DNA from: Candidatus Cloacimonadota bacterium
GTDB taxonomy: Bacteria; Cloacimonadota; Cloacimonadia; JGIOTU-2
Reading direction: 5' to 3'
Length of the DNA: 35,127 nucleotides
Assembly (NCBI GenBank): GCA_023129415.1
Contig: JAGMCF010000198.1
Span: forward strand, 1-35,127
The notes below the pieces were generated by a model. That model did not search any database. It had not been told where the DNA came from and saw only the letters and a list, made by a program, of their open reading frames with translations. How positions within the stretch are numbered: position 1 is the first letter of the stretch; each line of letters starts with the position of its first letter. Of the stretch, positions 22,687-29,169 are shown one piece after another. A program made the translations under genes and the position numbers.

Positions 22687-22722
22687 AAAGATTGAAAAGG
22701 TATTTTTTGTGTTGGAAAGGGT

Positions 22723-22833
22723 GTGGAAAACCTTAAAATTACCGTGATCCTTTGGGAAATAAATGATGATAATAAAGAATCTGTATATTTTCATTCTATG
22801 ATTAAGTTATGTGTAGAAAAGGAGGATTTTTAA
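22723..22833 (+). CDS. Possible 36-aa microprotein
   Basis: A GTG start with GAAAGG ahead encodes MENLKITVILWEINDDNKES and a hydrophobic/charged end. It occupies the gap between the terminator and P10. Amino-acid make-up looks protein-like, but the evidence is thin. Confidence 0.32.
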   Translation: MENLKITVILWEINDDNKESVYFHSMIKLCVEKEDF

Positions 22834-22845
22834 AAAATAAAGCAT

Positions 22846-22874
22846 TTTGGAAAAAATTTTGTGTATAATATATT
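22846..22874 (+). promoter_or_regulatory. Class-1 promoter P10
   Basis: TTTTGGAAAAAATTTTGTGT then ATAATATATT; TATAAT at 22864-22869. Same A-tract box as P9 and same 37-nt core plus leader as P1. Confidence 0.82.
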
Positions 22875-22899
22875 GAACATAAAATAAAGGAGGAGTCAA

Positions 22900-23394
22900 A
22901 TGTTAGGTAAAATGAAATTAATTTCCGAAGAGGTAAGAAAAAATCCTTGGAATATAGTTAAGAAGATAGAAAAGATCATTCGTGAGAAAGAAAAGGAAGG
23001 AGTAATGTTTGAATTTGTTAATGCATCAGGTCTTTCGTGGAAGTTTAAATTTGGAGGTATTTCACTAAGAATTCATGATATAAATTACAAAAGTGTATAT
23101 AGAAGGGTAAAAGTGGTTTTTACTAAAGACAGAGAATATGAAATTGATTTAGACAAGATAAAAGCGAAGTATGAAGAGATGAAAGTGTTAGCTTTGAAGT
23201 TTAAAGATGATGAAGAAAGAAGAGATAAAGATGAAGAACGAAATGAAAAGTTAAGTTTAAAACTTAAAGGTGGAGTAGAAGATATAGGAATAACAGGATT
23301 AAATAATCATTTTACAGTAGAGATTTATAGTTTAAAAGAAGAAGAGGTAAAGAAAGTAATTGAGTTTATAAAAACTTTGAAAAAGGTAAAGTAA
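22900..23394 (+). CDS. Hypothetical 164-aa protein
   Basis: AAAGGAGGAG ahead. N-terminal helices (ISEEVRKNPWNIVKKIEKII), a strand region (VMFEFVNASGLSWKFKFGGI), and a Lys/Glu/Asp-rich coiled-coil-like middle (about 105-125). The C-terminal end repeats a strand-helix pattern. Overlaps the next start by one base (TAATG). Not recognised. Confidence 0.67.
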   Translation: MLGKMKLISEEVRKNPWNIVKKIEKIIREKEKEGVMFEFVNASGLSWKFKFGGISLRIHDINYKSVYRRVKVVFTKDREYEIDLDKIKAKYEEMKVLALKFKDDEERRDKDEERNEKLSLKLKGGVEDIGITGLNNHFTVEIYSLKEEEVKKVIEFIKTLKKVK

Positions 23395-23597
23395 TGACTC
23401 TAAGAGAAAAATTACTTATTCAAGTTGGTGAGCAGAATGATAATTGTAAGTTTTGCGAAGTTAAAGATAACAAAAGAATCCGTTATGGGTTTTGTCATTG
23501 TCCTGCAGTTCTTGAAGAAGATAAAGGCTTTGGTGCAATGATTCTTAGTTGTGATAATTGTGAAAAGTTTGAAGCGGGAGTCTTTAAAAAGAGATGA
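23394..23597 (+). CDS. Cys-rich zinc-binding-like 67-aa protein
   Basis: Coupled to the previous gene by TAATG. CKFCEVKD, CHCP and SCDNCEKF supply six Cys and a His for metal binding. Function unknown. Confidence 0.62.
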   Translation: MTLREKLLIQVGEQNDNCKFCEVKDNKRIRYGFCHCPAVLEEDKGFGAMILSCDNCEKFEAGVFKKR

Positions 23598-23607
23598 GGA
23601 GTATGAA

Positions 23608-23769
23608 ATGAAAAAGAAAATAGAAAGAACAAGGACGTTAGCAAAAAAAATAGATAAGTTGCAAACTAAAGAACATAGTTTAAGAGCTGAAAGACTTAAA
23701 TTAGAGAAACAACTATGTGATTTAGAAGAACAATCATATAATGAAAACTTTGATGTAGATTTAGAATAA
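23608..23769 (+). CDS. Short coiled-coil protein, 53 aa
   Basis: ATG after GAGGAG. Basic coiled coil (RTLAKKIDKLQTKEHSLRAE; RLKLEKQLCDLEEQ), acidic end. An upstream in-frame start would overlap the preceding gene. Not recognised. Confidence 0.6.
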   Translation: MKKKIERTRTLAKKIDKLQTKEHSLRAERLKLEKQLCDLEEQSYNENFDVDLE

Positions 23770-23780
23770 GGAGAAAAAAA

Positions 23781-23954
23781 GTGGATTATTATTATATATT
23801 TGAAATTCAAAATGATAATCTTTGGAAATTTCATTGTAAAAGAGCATCATGGGAAGATGTAATGAAGTATATTACAAATGTTGATAAGAATAGTGAATCT
23901 AAGTGGAAGGCTATTCGAGGAATTGGATATGATATTAATAAACCACCTTTTTGA
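23781..23954 (+). CDS. Hypothetical 57-aa protein (GTG start)
   Basis: GTG with AAGGAG ahead; no ATG fits. MDYYYIFEIQNDNLWKFHCK, WEDVMKYITNVDKN, WKAIRGIGYDINKPPF: a compact alpha/beta domain. Not recognised. Confidence 0.58.
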   Translation: MDYYYIFEIQNDNLWKFHCKRASWEDVMKYITNVDKNSESKWKAIRGIGYDINKPPF

Positions 23955-23965
23955 GGAGGAATAAA

Positions 23966-24184
23966 ATGAAACGGATAAAGCGAAGCAGAAAGTTAACTGA
24001 GAAGGAGAAGTTGGCCAAAAAGTTAAATTATTACAACAAGAAGATACGAAATCTTATTGTTCAGAGGAATAACTATATGAAGGTCGTGAAGAAAGCAGGG
24101 CTCTCGGCTGCGAAATGTAGTGAAAAAATAGATTTCTATAGGAATGCGATAAATCTTCTTAGGAAGGCTGTAGAAGTAAGTTAA
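23966..24184 (+). CDS. Basic helical protein, 72 aa
   Basis: ATG after GAGGAGG. Very basic (about a third Lys/Arg), two long helices (KLAKKLNYYNKKIRNLIVQR; CSEKIDFYRNAINLLRKAV). Possible nucleic-acid binding. It is followed by tRNA-Lys after 13 bases. Confidence 0.6.
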   Translation: MKRIKRSRKLTEKEKLAKKLNYYNKKIRNLIVQRNNYMKVVKKAGLSAAKCSEKIDFYRNAINLLRKAVEVS

Positions 24185-24197
24185 TGTAAAAGAAGAT

Positions 24198-24270
24198 GCC
24201 CTCGTAGCTCAATAGGTAGAGCAACTGACTTTTAATCAGTAGGTCGGTGGTTCGATTCCACTCGGGGGTA
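24198..24270 (+). tRNA. tRNA-Lys (anticodon TTT)
   Basis: Full cloverleaf: acceptor GCCCTCG/CGGGGGT (with G-T pairs), D arm GCTC/GAGC, anticodon arm ACTGA-CTTTTAA-TCAGT, T arm GGTGG-TTCGATT-CCACT, discriminator A. CCA is not encoded. tRNA-Lys(UUU) is the classic target of the anticodon nuclease PrrC, so a spare copy would suit a phage that also has RNA ligase. Confidence 0.95.
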
Positions 24271-24289
24271 TTTAGAAATAGGAGAAAAA

Positions 24290-24442
24290 TTGATAAAGAA
24301 AACACAAATTGTAAAATGTAAATGTTGGTGGCAAAATCATCTGTGCGAAGTGTTAATTACTTATAAACGGAACAAAATAGAAGATAGATCTGTATGTTTT
24401 ATGGTTCATAATTCTGTAAAAATAATTAAAGTAATTAGATAA
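24290..24442 (+). CDS. Hypothetical 50-aa protein (TTG start)
   Basis: TTG with AGGAG ahead. IKKTQIVKCKCWWQNHLCEV, then strands (SVCFMVHNSVKIIKVI); four Cys. Directly behind tRNA-Lys. Not recognised. Confidence 0.55.
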   Translation: MIKKTQIVKCKCWWQNHLCEVLITYKRNKIEDRSVCFMVHNSVKIIKVIR

Positions 24443-24458
24443 TCGGTAGGAGAATAAA

Positions 24459-24608
24459 ATGATTATGAAACGGTTTAAAAAACTTTGGACAGCTCCATTA
24501 ACTGCTGGGGGATTGATTACATTTATGTTCGTTAGCGATTATCTTATTAGACCTTTTGTGCAAGCATTTGTTAATTGGGTTATTCTTAATTGGCTGGGGA
24601 TAGGATAA
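24459..24608 (+). CDS. Small membrane protein, 49 aa
   Basis: ATG after GTAGGAG. Basic start (MKRFKKLW), then a hydrophobic region (about 15-46, ending VNWVILNWLGIG). One or two TM helices; a holin-like product is possible but unproven. One base before the next gene. Confidence 0.55.
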   Translation: MIMKRFKKLWTAPLTAGGLITFMFVSDYLIRPFVQAFVNWVILNWLGIG

Positions 24609-24609
24609 T

Positions 24610-25134
24610 ATGAAACAAAAGAGAAAAATAAAAAAGAGAAGACAGATTGATTGGGATAAAGTAAAAGATAGAATGGTAAAATATGTCACTGATGTTCTCC
24701 AGGAAAAATGGAAAACACCTATTATTCTTGATGTATATGAACTCAACATTGAAGATGTTAGTATGAAGAAAAAGAGTTATGATGGTTTTGTTGGATTTTT
24801 AGCTGAAAACAATGAAGTATATATAAATTTTATTGGAGTGCGAAAGCAAAGAAATAAAGAATATAAAACGTATGTAATAGCGCATGAATTAGGTCATGTA
24901 TTAGATTTTATTGAATTAACTCCTTTGAAAACTGAATTTCATGTTATTAATGATAGTTCTGTTTTAAATAAAAGAAATAAAAGAGTGTTATATGAAAGAG
25001 AGAAAAGAGCTCATAGTAAAGGTTTTGATTTATTAAAAAGAGCAGGGGTATATAGTTATTATTTAGAACGGTTTGTTGAATATAGAAGCATGCATTTAGC
25101 TGCTATGGTTGAAAAATTTAGAAATAAAAAGTAA
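24610..25134 (+). CDS. Zinc metallopeptidase-like protein (HELGH)
   Basis: 174 residues. YVIAHELGHVLDF (H92, E93, H96) is a HExxH site; a nearby YEREKRAHSKG could give the third ligand, as in ImmA/IrrE (M78)-type peptidases, where the partner is often a repressor or antitoxin. No HTH is present. Basic N-terminus. Cytoplasmic. Substrate unknown. Confidence 0.75.
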   Translation: MKQKRKIKKRRQIDWDKVKDRMVKYVTDVLQEKWKTPIILDVYELNIEDVSMKKKSYDGFVGFLAENNEVYINFIGVRKQRNKEYKTYVIAHELGHVLDFIELTPLKTEFHVINDSSVLNKRNKRVLYEREKRAHSKGFDLLKRAGVYSYYLERFVEYRSMHLAAMVEKFRNKK

Positions 25135-25154
25135 AATTTGGAGGGTATTATAAA

Positions 25155-25616
25155 ATGTTTGGAGAAGATAGAAGAAGATTTTGGATGGTAGTAGGTCTTT
25201 GGTTTGTGGCGGTGATGTTATTGTTATGTTCATTTTTATCAGATATCGGGAAACCTTGGAATTATCCTAAAGATGGTAAATTTAAACAATTATCACCTCA
25301 AAATGATTCATGGTATTTAGTAGATCAACGATGGGATATAAAAGCTCCAGACAAATGGGCGCATTTTCAAGGATTCGCTTGGGGACAGCAAATTGGACAA
25401 CAATATATTAATAAATACGTTGTTGCAAGTGTTTTGTTAACATTAGGAGTTTATAAGGAATATGAAGATGCTTATAGAGAAGGGTGGAGTATTAGAGATT
25501 TAAGTTGTGATATAGCGGGTATTATTGTGGGTATGTATGCGTATGATAGAATATTTGCGAGTTTTAATAGTCAAAAACAAGAATGGATTATTCATATAAT
25601 AATTTGTAAAAAATAA
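25155..25616 (+). CDS. Membrane protein, YfiM/VanZ-like
   Basis: 153 residues. A hydrophobic helix at about 10-30, then DKWAHFQGFAWGQQIGQQY and a second membrane segment (VASVLLTLGVYKEYEDAYREG) with IRDLSCDIAGIIVGMY. The D-K-x-x-H-F, K-E-x-x-D and D-x-x-x-D-x-x-G pattern resembles YfiM/DUF2279 and VanZ-like membrane proteins. Function not established. GGAGGG ahead. Confidence 0.6.
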   Translation: MFGEDRRRFWMVVGLWFVAVMLLLCSFLSDIGKPWNYPKDGKFKQLSPQNDSWYLVDQRWDIKAPDKWAHFQGFAWGQQIGQQYINKYVVASVLLTLGVYKEYEDAYREGWSIRDLSCDIAGIIVGMYAYDRIFASFNSQKQEWIIHIIICKK

Positions 25617-25651
25617 AGTACCTTCTAATAATAATTTGTGTATAATATATT
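25615..25651 (+). promoter_or_regulatory. Class-1 promoter P11 (AAAGTACC type)
   Basis: AAAGTACCTTCTAATAATAA then TTTGTGTATAATATATT; TATAAT at 25641-25646. The box overlaps the stop of the previous gene. The gene starts about 50 bp on, farther than for the other promoters. Confidence 0.8.
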
Positions 25652-25700
25652 GAGGAGAAAAAAGTAAAGGTTTTCGAATTATTTTAGAAGTGGAGAGAAG

Positions 25701-26141
25701 ATGGTAAAAGAAATAAAAGGTGTTTATAGAAAAAAGATAAAAAAGTGGTATAAAGAGTTTAAAATAAAAATTGAGAACAATGCACATTTGACCCAAGCAT
25801 TGCCTAAATTTAGAAATATAGATTTTTATATAAATTCAGATGCAGATCCATTTGCTCGTTGCTATATAAACTCAATGGAAATTGAAATTGCTAAAGATTT
25901 TTTAGAAGCTTTTGGTGATAAAGAAGATTGTGTAAAGTTTATGTTAACTCACGAATTTTGTCATTTCTTGGTTTTAGGACATGGAAAGGATTTTAGTAAT
26001 TTAATGAGACAAGCTGGGTATACAGAAGATTGGCTTTGGAATTATACTGATAGAAAGTATGATTGGGAATTCTTTCAGTCTCGATATAGTAATGATAAGG
26101 TAGTAAATCCACTAAACGAAAATGTATGGTGTATAAAATAA
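25701..26141 (+). CDS. SprT-like zinc metallopeptidase
   Basis: 146 residues. FMLTHEFCHFLVLGHGKDFSNL: HExxH (H84, E85, H88) followed by GHGxxF, the SprT/YgjP-type signature in which the later His is the third ligand. N-terminal basic helix. SprT-family enzymes act on DNA-bound or nucleic-acid-associated proteins in eukaryotes (Spartan); the role in phages is unknown. Driven by P11; GGAGAG site. Confidence 0.82.
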   Translation: MVKEIKGVYRKKIKKWYKEFKIKIENNAHLTQALPKFRNIDFYINSDADPFARCYINSMEIEIAKDFLEAFGDKEDCVKFMLTHEFCHFLVLGHGKDFSNLMRQAGYTEDWLWNYTDRKYDWEFFQSRYSNDKVVNPLNENVWCIK

Positions 26142-26160
26142 ACAGTATGGAAAATTATTT

Positions 26161-26197
26161 AAAGTACCTTCTAATAACAATTTGTGTATAATGTATT
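26161..26197 (+). promoter_or_regulatory. Class-1 promoter P12 (AAAGTACC type)
   Basis: AAAGTACCTTCTAATAACAA then TTTGTGTATAATGTATT; TATAAT at 26187-26192. Differs from P11 at two positions. Confidence 0.8.
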
Positions 26198-26214
26198 GAA
26201 AGGAAAATGAGATA

Positions 26215-26598
26215 ATGACTAAAGTAAAACCATATATTCTTAATAAAGACAAAGAAAAATTCAAAAGGTTCTTATTCTTAAGTTGGGCTGCTCCTTATAC
26301 ACCACGCGCAGGAATAGTTAAACTTAGAAAAGCTTTTGCTTCTTTTGGATTAACTAATAGATGGATTGAATTTCAATGTTTTAAAAAAGTAAAAGAAGAT
26401 ACTTCTGAAAAAGTAAAAGTGCAAGGTATTCTTACTGGATGCTTATGGAGAACGGAATTTTGTGTAGGAAAAAACTTTTGTATAGAACTTAGAGATGTTT
26501 TTTGGGATGGAAAACCTATTATTAGTGATAGAAGAGTTAATAAACATTTTAATTTAGTATTTTCGGCGGAGGAGATTTATAAAATTAATGTTAAGTGA
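26215..26598 (+). CDS. Hypothetical 127-aa protein
   Basis: GAAAGGAAA ahead, driven by P12. RFLFLSWAAPYTPRAGIVKL, WIEFQCFKKVKED, TGCLWRTEFCVGKNFCIEL: a mixed alpha/beta domain with three Cys. Its stop lies in the left arm of an inverted repeat (26593-26601). Not recognised. Confidence 0.65.
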   Translation: MTKVKPYILNKDKEKFKRFLFLSWAAPYTPRAGIVKLRKAFASFGLTNRWIEFQCFKKVKEDTSEKVKVQGILTGCLWRTEFCVGKNFCIELRDVFWDGKPIISDRRVNKHFNLVFSAEEIYKINVK

Positions 26599-26665
26599 CG
26601 CACGAATTATATTAGAGTCTTTTAAGCTTTGGGTTTGATTTTAAAAAACTAAAGCAGCGTCACTT
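26593..26665 (+). repeat. Inverted repeat after the gene at 26215
   Basis: AAGTGACGC (26593-26601) and GCGTCACTT (26657-26665) are exact complements; inside, GCTTT and AAAGC form a second stem. There is no T-run, so it is more likely an RNA-stability or processing element than a terminator. Confidence 0.6.
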
Positions 26666-26714
26666 GAAAAGTGTAGAAAAGTAAAGTATAAAAAAGTAAA
26701 GGAGGTGAAAAAGA

Positions 26715-26909
26715 ATGGCAAAATATGAAATAGATATAGAAAAGCTAAGGGGACTTTTGCAAAAAGAAACTCCAATTGCACAAATAACAACAGATATGGG
26801 ATTTTCTAAAGAGGTTCGTCCTTATATATATAACGCAATAAAAAAGTTGCAAAAGGGCGGCTGTAATATTGTAAAGGTAAAACCAGGAGTTTTTAAGTTA
26901 GTAGATTAA
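26715..26909 (+). CDS. Small HTH-like protein, 64 aa
   Basis: AAAGGAGGTG ahead. IDIEKLRGLLQKETPIAQIT, then MGFSKEVRPYIYNAIKKL fits a winged-helix or HTH; a final strand VKVKPGVFKLV could be the wing. Likely DNA binding. No family assigned. Confidence 0.62.
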   Translation: MAKYEIDIEKLRGLLQKETPIAQITTDMGFSKEVRPYIYNAIKKLQKGGCNIVKVKPGVFKLVD

Positions 26910-26932
26910 TTCTTTTTGAAAAAGGAGTAGTG

Positions 26933-27130
26933 ATGAAAGTTTATGAAGGAAAAGACCAAAATTTTGCGACTTTGATTGAATTATCAGCATTGTTAAAAGC
27001 TTTAGTAAAGAAGGGTGTAATTACTAAGAAGGAAGTAGAAGCAGAAGTTCCTGGTGTTGTGGAAGAGATAAAACGAACATTATTGTTAGCACAAATGAAG
27101 GTGCCTGATGAAAGTAAAAATATTAAGTAA
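26933..27130 (+). CDS. Hypothetical 65-aa protein
   Basis: ATG after AAAGGAG (GTG three bases earlier is less likely). Helical, with ATLIELSALLKALVKKGVIT and VVEEIKRTLLLAQMKV. It resembles small phage helper proteins but no name can be given. Overlaps the next gene by 23 bases. Confidence 0.62.
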   Translation: MKVYEGKDQNFATLIELSALLKALVKKGVITKKEVEAEVPGVVEEIKRTLLLAQMKVPDESKNIK

Positions 27131-27518
27131 ATTACCAAGTACAGAAGCTCTTCGAATGCGTATAGACTTTCTTAAGGATAAAATAAGAAAGTGTGAAGGT
27201 GAAATTCCTGTAGAGTTTTGGTGTGATGATTGTAAAAGATTGTTGCAAAAGATAGAGAATCTTGAAGAAAAGAAGAAAATAATTGAGGAAGAAAGCTTAG
27301 CATATAAGGAAGCTTTTAAAACAGGTACTCATTTAGGTGATGGAAGTTTTACATCACCTACTCCAACTTTTAAATATAGATGTTCACATTGTGGACGTGT
27401 TTTTGTTAATGATGAACATCTTTGGCCGCCTTTAGGAGTAAGTATTGATTCAGATAAAAAACTACGATGTTATTACTGTAGTAGTATTGTTGAGGAAATA
27501 AAACCCAGTAGAAAGTGA
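27108..27518 (+). CDS. Zinc-finger protein sharing CEGEIP-EFWC motif
   Basis: 136 residues; the start inside the previous gene is supported by GAAGGTG. RKCEGEIPVEFWCDDCKR (about 25-42) is nearly the same as in the gene at 8532. Coiled coil (about 45-65). C-terminal zinc ribbon: YRCSHCGRVF and LRCYYCSS. Nucleic-acid or protein binding likely; function unknown. Confidence 0.7.
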   Translation: MKVKILSKLPSTEALRMRIDFLKDKIRKCEGEIPVEFWCDDCKRLLQKIENLEEKKKIIEEESLAYKEAFKTGTHLGDGSFTSPTPTFKYRCSHCGRVFVNDEHLWPPLGVSIDSDKKLRCYYCSSIVEEIKPSRK

Positions 27519-27519
27519 T

Positions 27520-27567
27520 GAGAGCCCTTGTATCTAATAACTTTAAAGTTAGGATTATAGGGCTCTC
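27520..27567 (+). repeat. Imperfect long hairpin in an intergenic gap
   Basis: GAGAGCCCT (27520-27528) pairs with AGGGCTCTC (27559-27567), and TAACTTT/AAAGTTA (27538-27551) forms the tip. It starts two bases after the stop. No T-run follows. The D-arm-like TCTAAT...GTTAGGAT recalls tRNA-Glu, but no T arm exists. Confidence 0.7.
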
Positions 27568-27568
27568 A

Positions 27569-27589
27569 CACCTGGGATAAAGGAAGGTG
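27569..27589 (+). promoter_or_regulatory. Short hairpin covering a ribosome binding site
   Basis: CACCT (27569-27573) can pair with AGGTG (27585-27589), which is part of the AAGGAAGGTGA ribosome site of the next gene. Five base pairs only. Confidence 0.3.
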
Positions 27590-27597
27590 AATGATAA

Positions 27598-27765
27598 ATG
27601 ACAGAGTCAATTAAAATAATTATGATTCTTGTGGTAATGGGTATTGGATTATGTACATTTATATGTCCTTTCATTAGGACGAAAAAATACAAACGAGAGT
27701 TGTTGAGGGAATATACTTTAGGTTTTAGAGGAACATGGGAAAAGGATAAAAAAAGGATAAAATGA
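27598..27765 (+). CDS. Small membrane protein, 55 aa
   Basis: ATG after AAGGAAGGTGA (an ATG at 27591 gives only seven residues). One TM helix (IIMILVVMGIGLCTFICPF), then a strongly basic tail. Four-base overlap with the next gene. Not recognised. Confidence 0.58.
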   Translation: MTESIKIIMILVVMGIGLCTFICPFIRTKKYKRELLREYTLGFRGTWEKDKKRIK

Positions 27766-27965
27766 AAAAGAAAATTAAAAGAAAGAAATGTTTGAGTTGT
27801 GGTCAAGTGCGAAGAAATATGACTCGGTATAAGCTTTTGAAAACAGGAAAAAGAGTTTTGAATGGTAAAGAAGTTGTAGATGAAGTTTGTCTTTGTGAAG
27901 AATGTGAGGAAGAAGGTGCTTATATAAGGATGGTGTATGCTCATATTTTAAATGGAATGTCATAA
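27762..27965 (+). CDS. Zinc-finger-like 67-aa protein
   Basis: ATGA overlap with the previous gene. KKCLSCGQVRRN and VCLCEECEEEG form a CxxC/CxxC pair around a basic loop. Function unknown. Confidence 0.62.
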   Translation: MKKKIKRKKCLSCGQVRRNMTRYKLLKTGKRVLNGKEVVDEVCLCEECEEEGAYIRMVYAHILNGMS

Positions 27966-27978
27966 AAGGAGGAATAAG

Positions 27979-28212
27979 ATGGAACACATAATCGGATCAA
28001 TCTTAGTTTGGTTTATTGTTGGTTTTCTATTTCAACTACTTAGATATCCAAAAAAGGAAATTAAACTATCTACTGTGAAAATAAGTGATCCACCCTCACC
28101 TTGTAGAGAAGATAAAATTATCACGTTTTGGGTTACGTGGGCTCTCCTCGGAACGTATGGAATTTGCATCTACTTACATATAGTAGGTATCAATTTGCAT
28201 ATACTTGGATAG
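27979..28212 (+). CDS. Two-TM membrane protein, 77 aa
   Basis: ATG after AAAGGAGG. Two hydrophobic segments (about 4-20 and 48-76) around a polar loop. More C and G at codon third positions in the loop than neighbours. Not recognised. Confidence 0.6.
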   Translation: MEHIIGSILVWFIVGFLFQLLRYPKKEIKLSTVKISDPPSPCREDKIITFWVTWALLGTYGICIYLHIVGINLHILG

Positions 28213-28258
28213 AATTGGTATTATTTGTTAACCAAGAGTTTGAAGAAAAGGAGAAATA

Positions 28259-28525
28259 ATGCCATACATAAATAAAGATAGAAGAACCGCTTTGATGGAC
28301 GTAGGATTAGAAGAACTTTTGAGTTATATAGTAAGATCTACTCCACCGGGAGATTTAAATTACATTATAACAATGATTCTTTCTAAAGCTTTGGGAGAGA
28401 ATCCAAATTATGCAAGATTTAATGAAATTATGGGAATAATTGAGTGTTGCAAACAAGAGATATATAGAAGGAAGATAGCAAAATATGAGGATCAAAAGAT
28501 TAAAGAAAATGGGGATGTGTATTAA
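28259..28525 (+). CDS. Conserved phage protein (DUF6899-like)
   Basis: 88 residues. MPYINKDRRTALMD, the G-D-L-N-Y-I-I-T core, NYARFNEIMGIIECCKQEIYRR and final KYEDQKIKENGDVY match a very widespread small phage family that I associate with DUF6899. Function unknown despite strong conservation. AAGGAG ahead. Confidence 0.78.
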   Translation: MPYINKDRRTALMDVGLEELLSYIVRSTPPGDLNYIITMILSKALGENPNYARFNEIMGIIECCKQEIYRRKIAKYEDQKIKENGDVY

Positions 28526-28548
28526 GATAATAAAAAGGCGGTGAAAAA

Positions 28549-28941
28549 ATGAAATCTTATCCTTATGTTGTGAAAACTTATATTGGTAAAGTAAGTGATG
28601 GTGGCGTTGGAGGACAAGAGGTTGTTGTTGTGAAAGTTGAACATCTTTCATCTTCCTCTTCAATGAATTATGATGATTGTGCATTACCTCATATCAAAAG
28701 ACATAGTCCTGATGGATTTAACTGGGGTTATGGTGGATCTGGTCCTGCTGATTTAGCTTTGTCTATTTTGACTGATTATTTTGGGAAAGATTCAGAAGCA
28801 GTAGCTTATTATCAAGATTTTAAATCTGATATTATTGCCGCATTACCGATTGATGAAAATTGGATTTTAGAGGAAAAGGAAATTATTGCATGGTGGAAAG
28901 GGTATAAAAGCGGTGATGTAAGAGAAAAAAGAAGAGGATAA
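28549..28941 (+). CDS. DUF6166-like conserved phage protein
   Basis: 130 residues. HSPDGFNWGYGGSGPADLAL (about 52-72) is the hallmark of a family in phages and plasmids that I associate with DUF6166; it is preceded by a strand-rich region (YVVKTYIGKVSDGG) and followed by a helical tail. Function unknown. GGCGGTG ribosome site. Confidence 0.75.
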   Translation: MKSYPYVVKTYIGKVSDGGVGGQEVVVVKVEHLSSSSSMNYDDCALPHIKRHSPDGFNWGYGGSGPADLALSILTDYFGKDSEAVAYYQDFKSDIIAALPIDENWILEEKEIIAWWKGYKSGDVREKRRG

Positions 28942-28944
28942 AAG

Positions 28945-29163
28945 ATGTACTACATGATTTACTGCGGAGTGCTTGATCAGTTAATAAAAATGCGCGATGA
29001 ATTATTAGTTGCTAAAGAACAAGATTATTTGGAGAAAAGAAAAGAAATTTTACAGAGTGCGATTGATAAGTTAAACGGAAGTATTTTTGATTTGAATAAT
29101 GCAATAGAGTTTAGAAAAGAAGGAACAGTGATAGAAGATAAAAAAAGAGAAGAGGAAAAATAA
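28945..29163 (+). CDS. Coiled-coil 72-aa protein
   Basis: AGAGGAT ahead. Long amphipathic helices (LDQLIKMRDELLVAKEQDYL; EILQSAIDKLNGSIFDL) with a Lys/Glu tail. Ends seven bases before tRNA-Glu. Not recognised. Confidence 0.6.
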   Translation: MYYMIYCGVLDQLIKMRDELLVAKEQDYLEKRKEILQSAIDKLNGSIFDLNNAIEFRKEGTVIEDKKREEEK

Positions 29164-29169
29164 TTAAAT

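Noticed and set aside
27520-27590. A tRNA-Glu(CTC) gene, from TCTAAT...GTTAGGAT and the loop CTCTCAC
   Set aside because: The acceptor and T arms are missing, the anticodon stem has a mismatch next to the loop, and the segment folds better as one long hairpin. A decayed tRNA remains possible and is noted as a finding.
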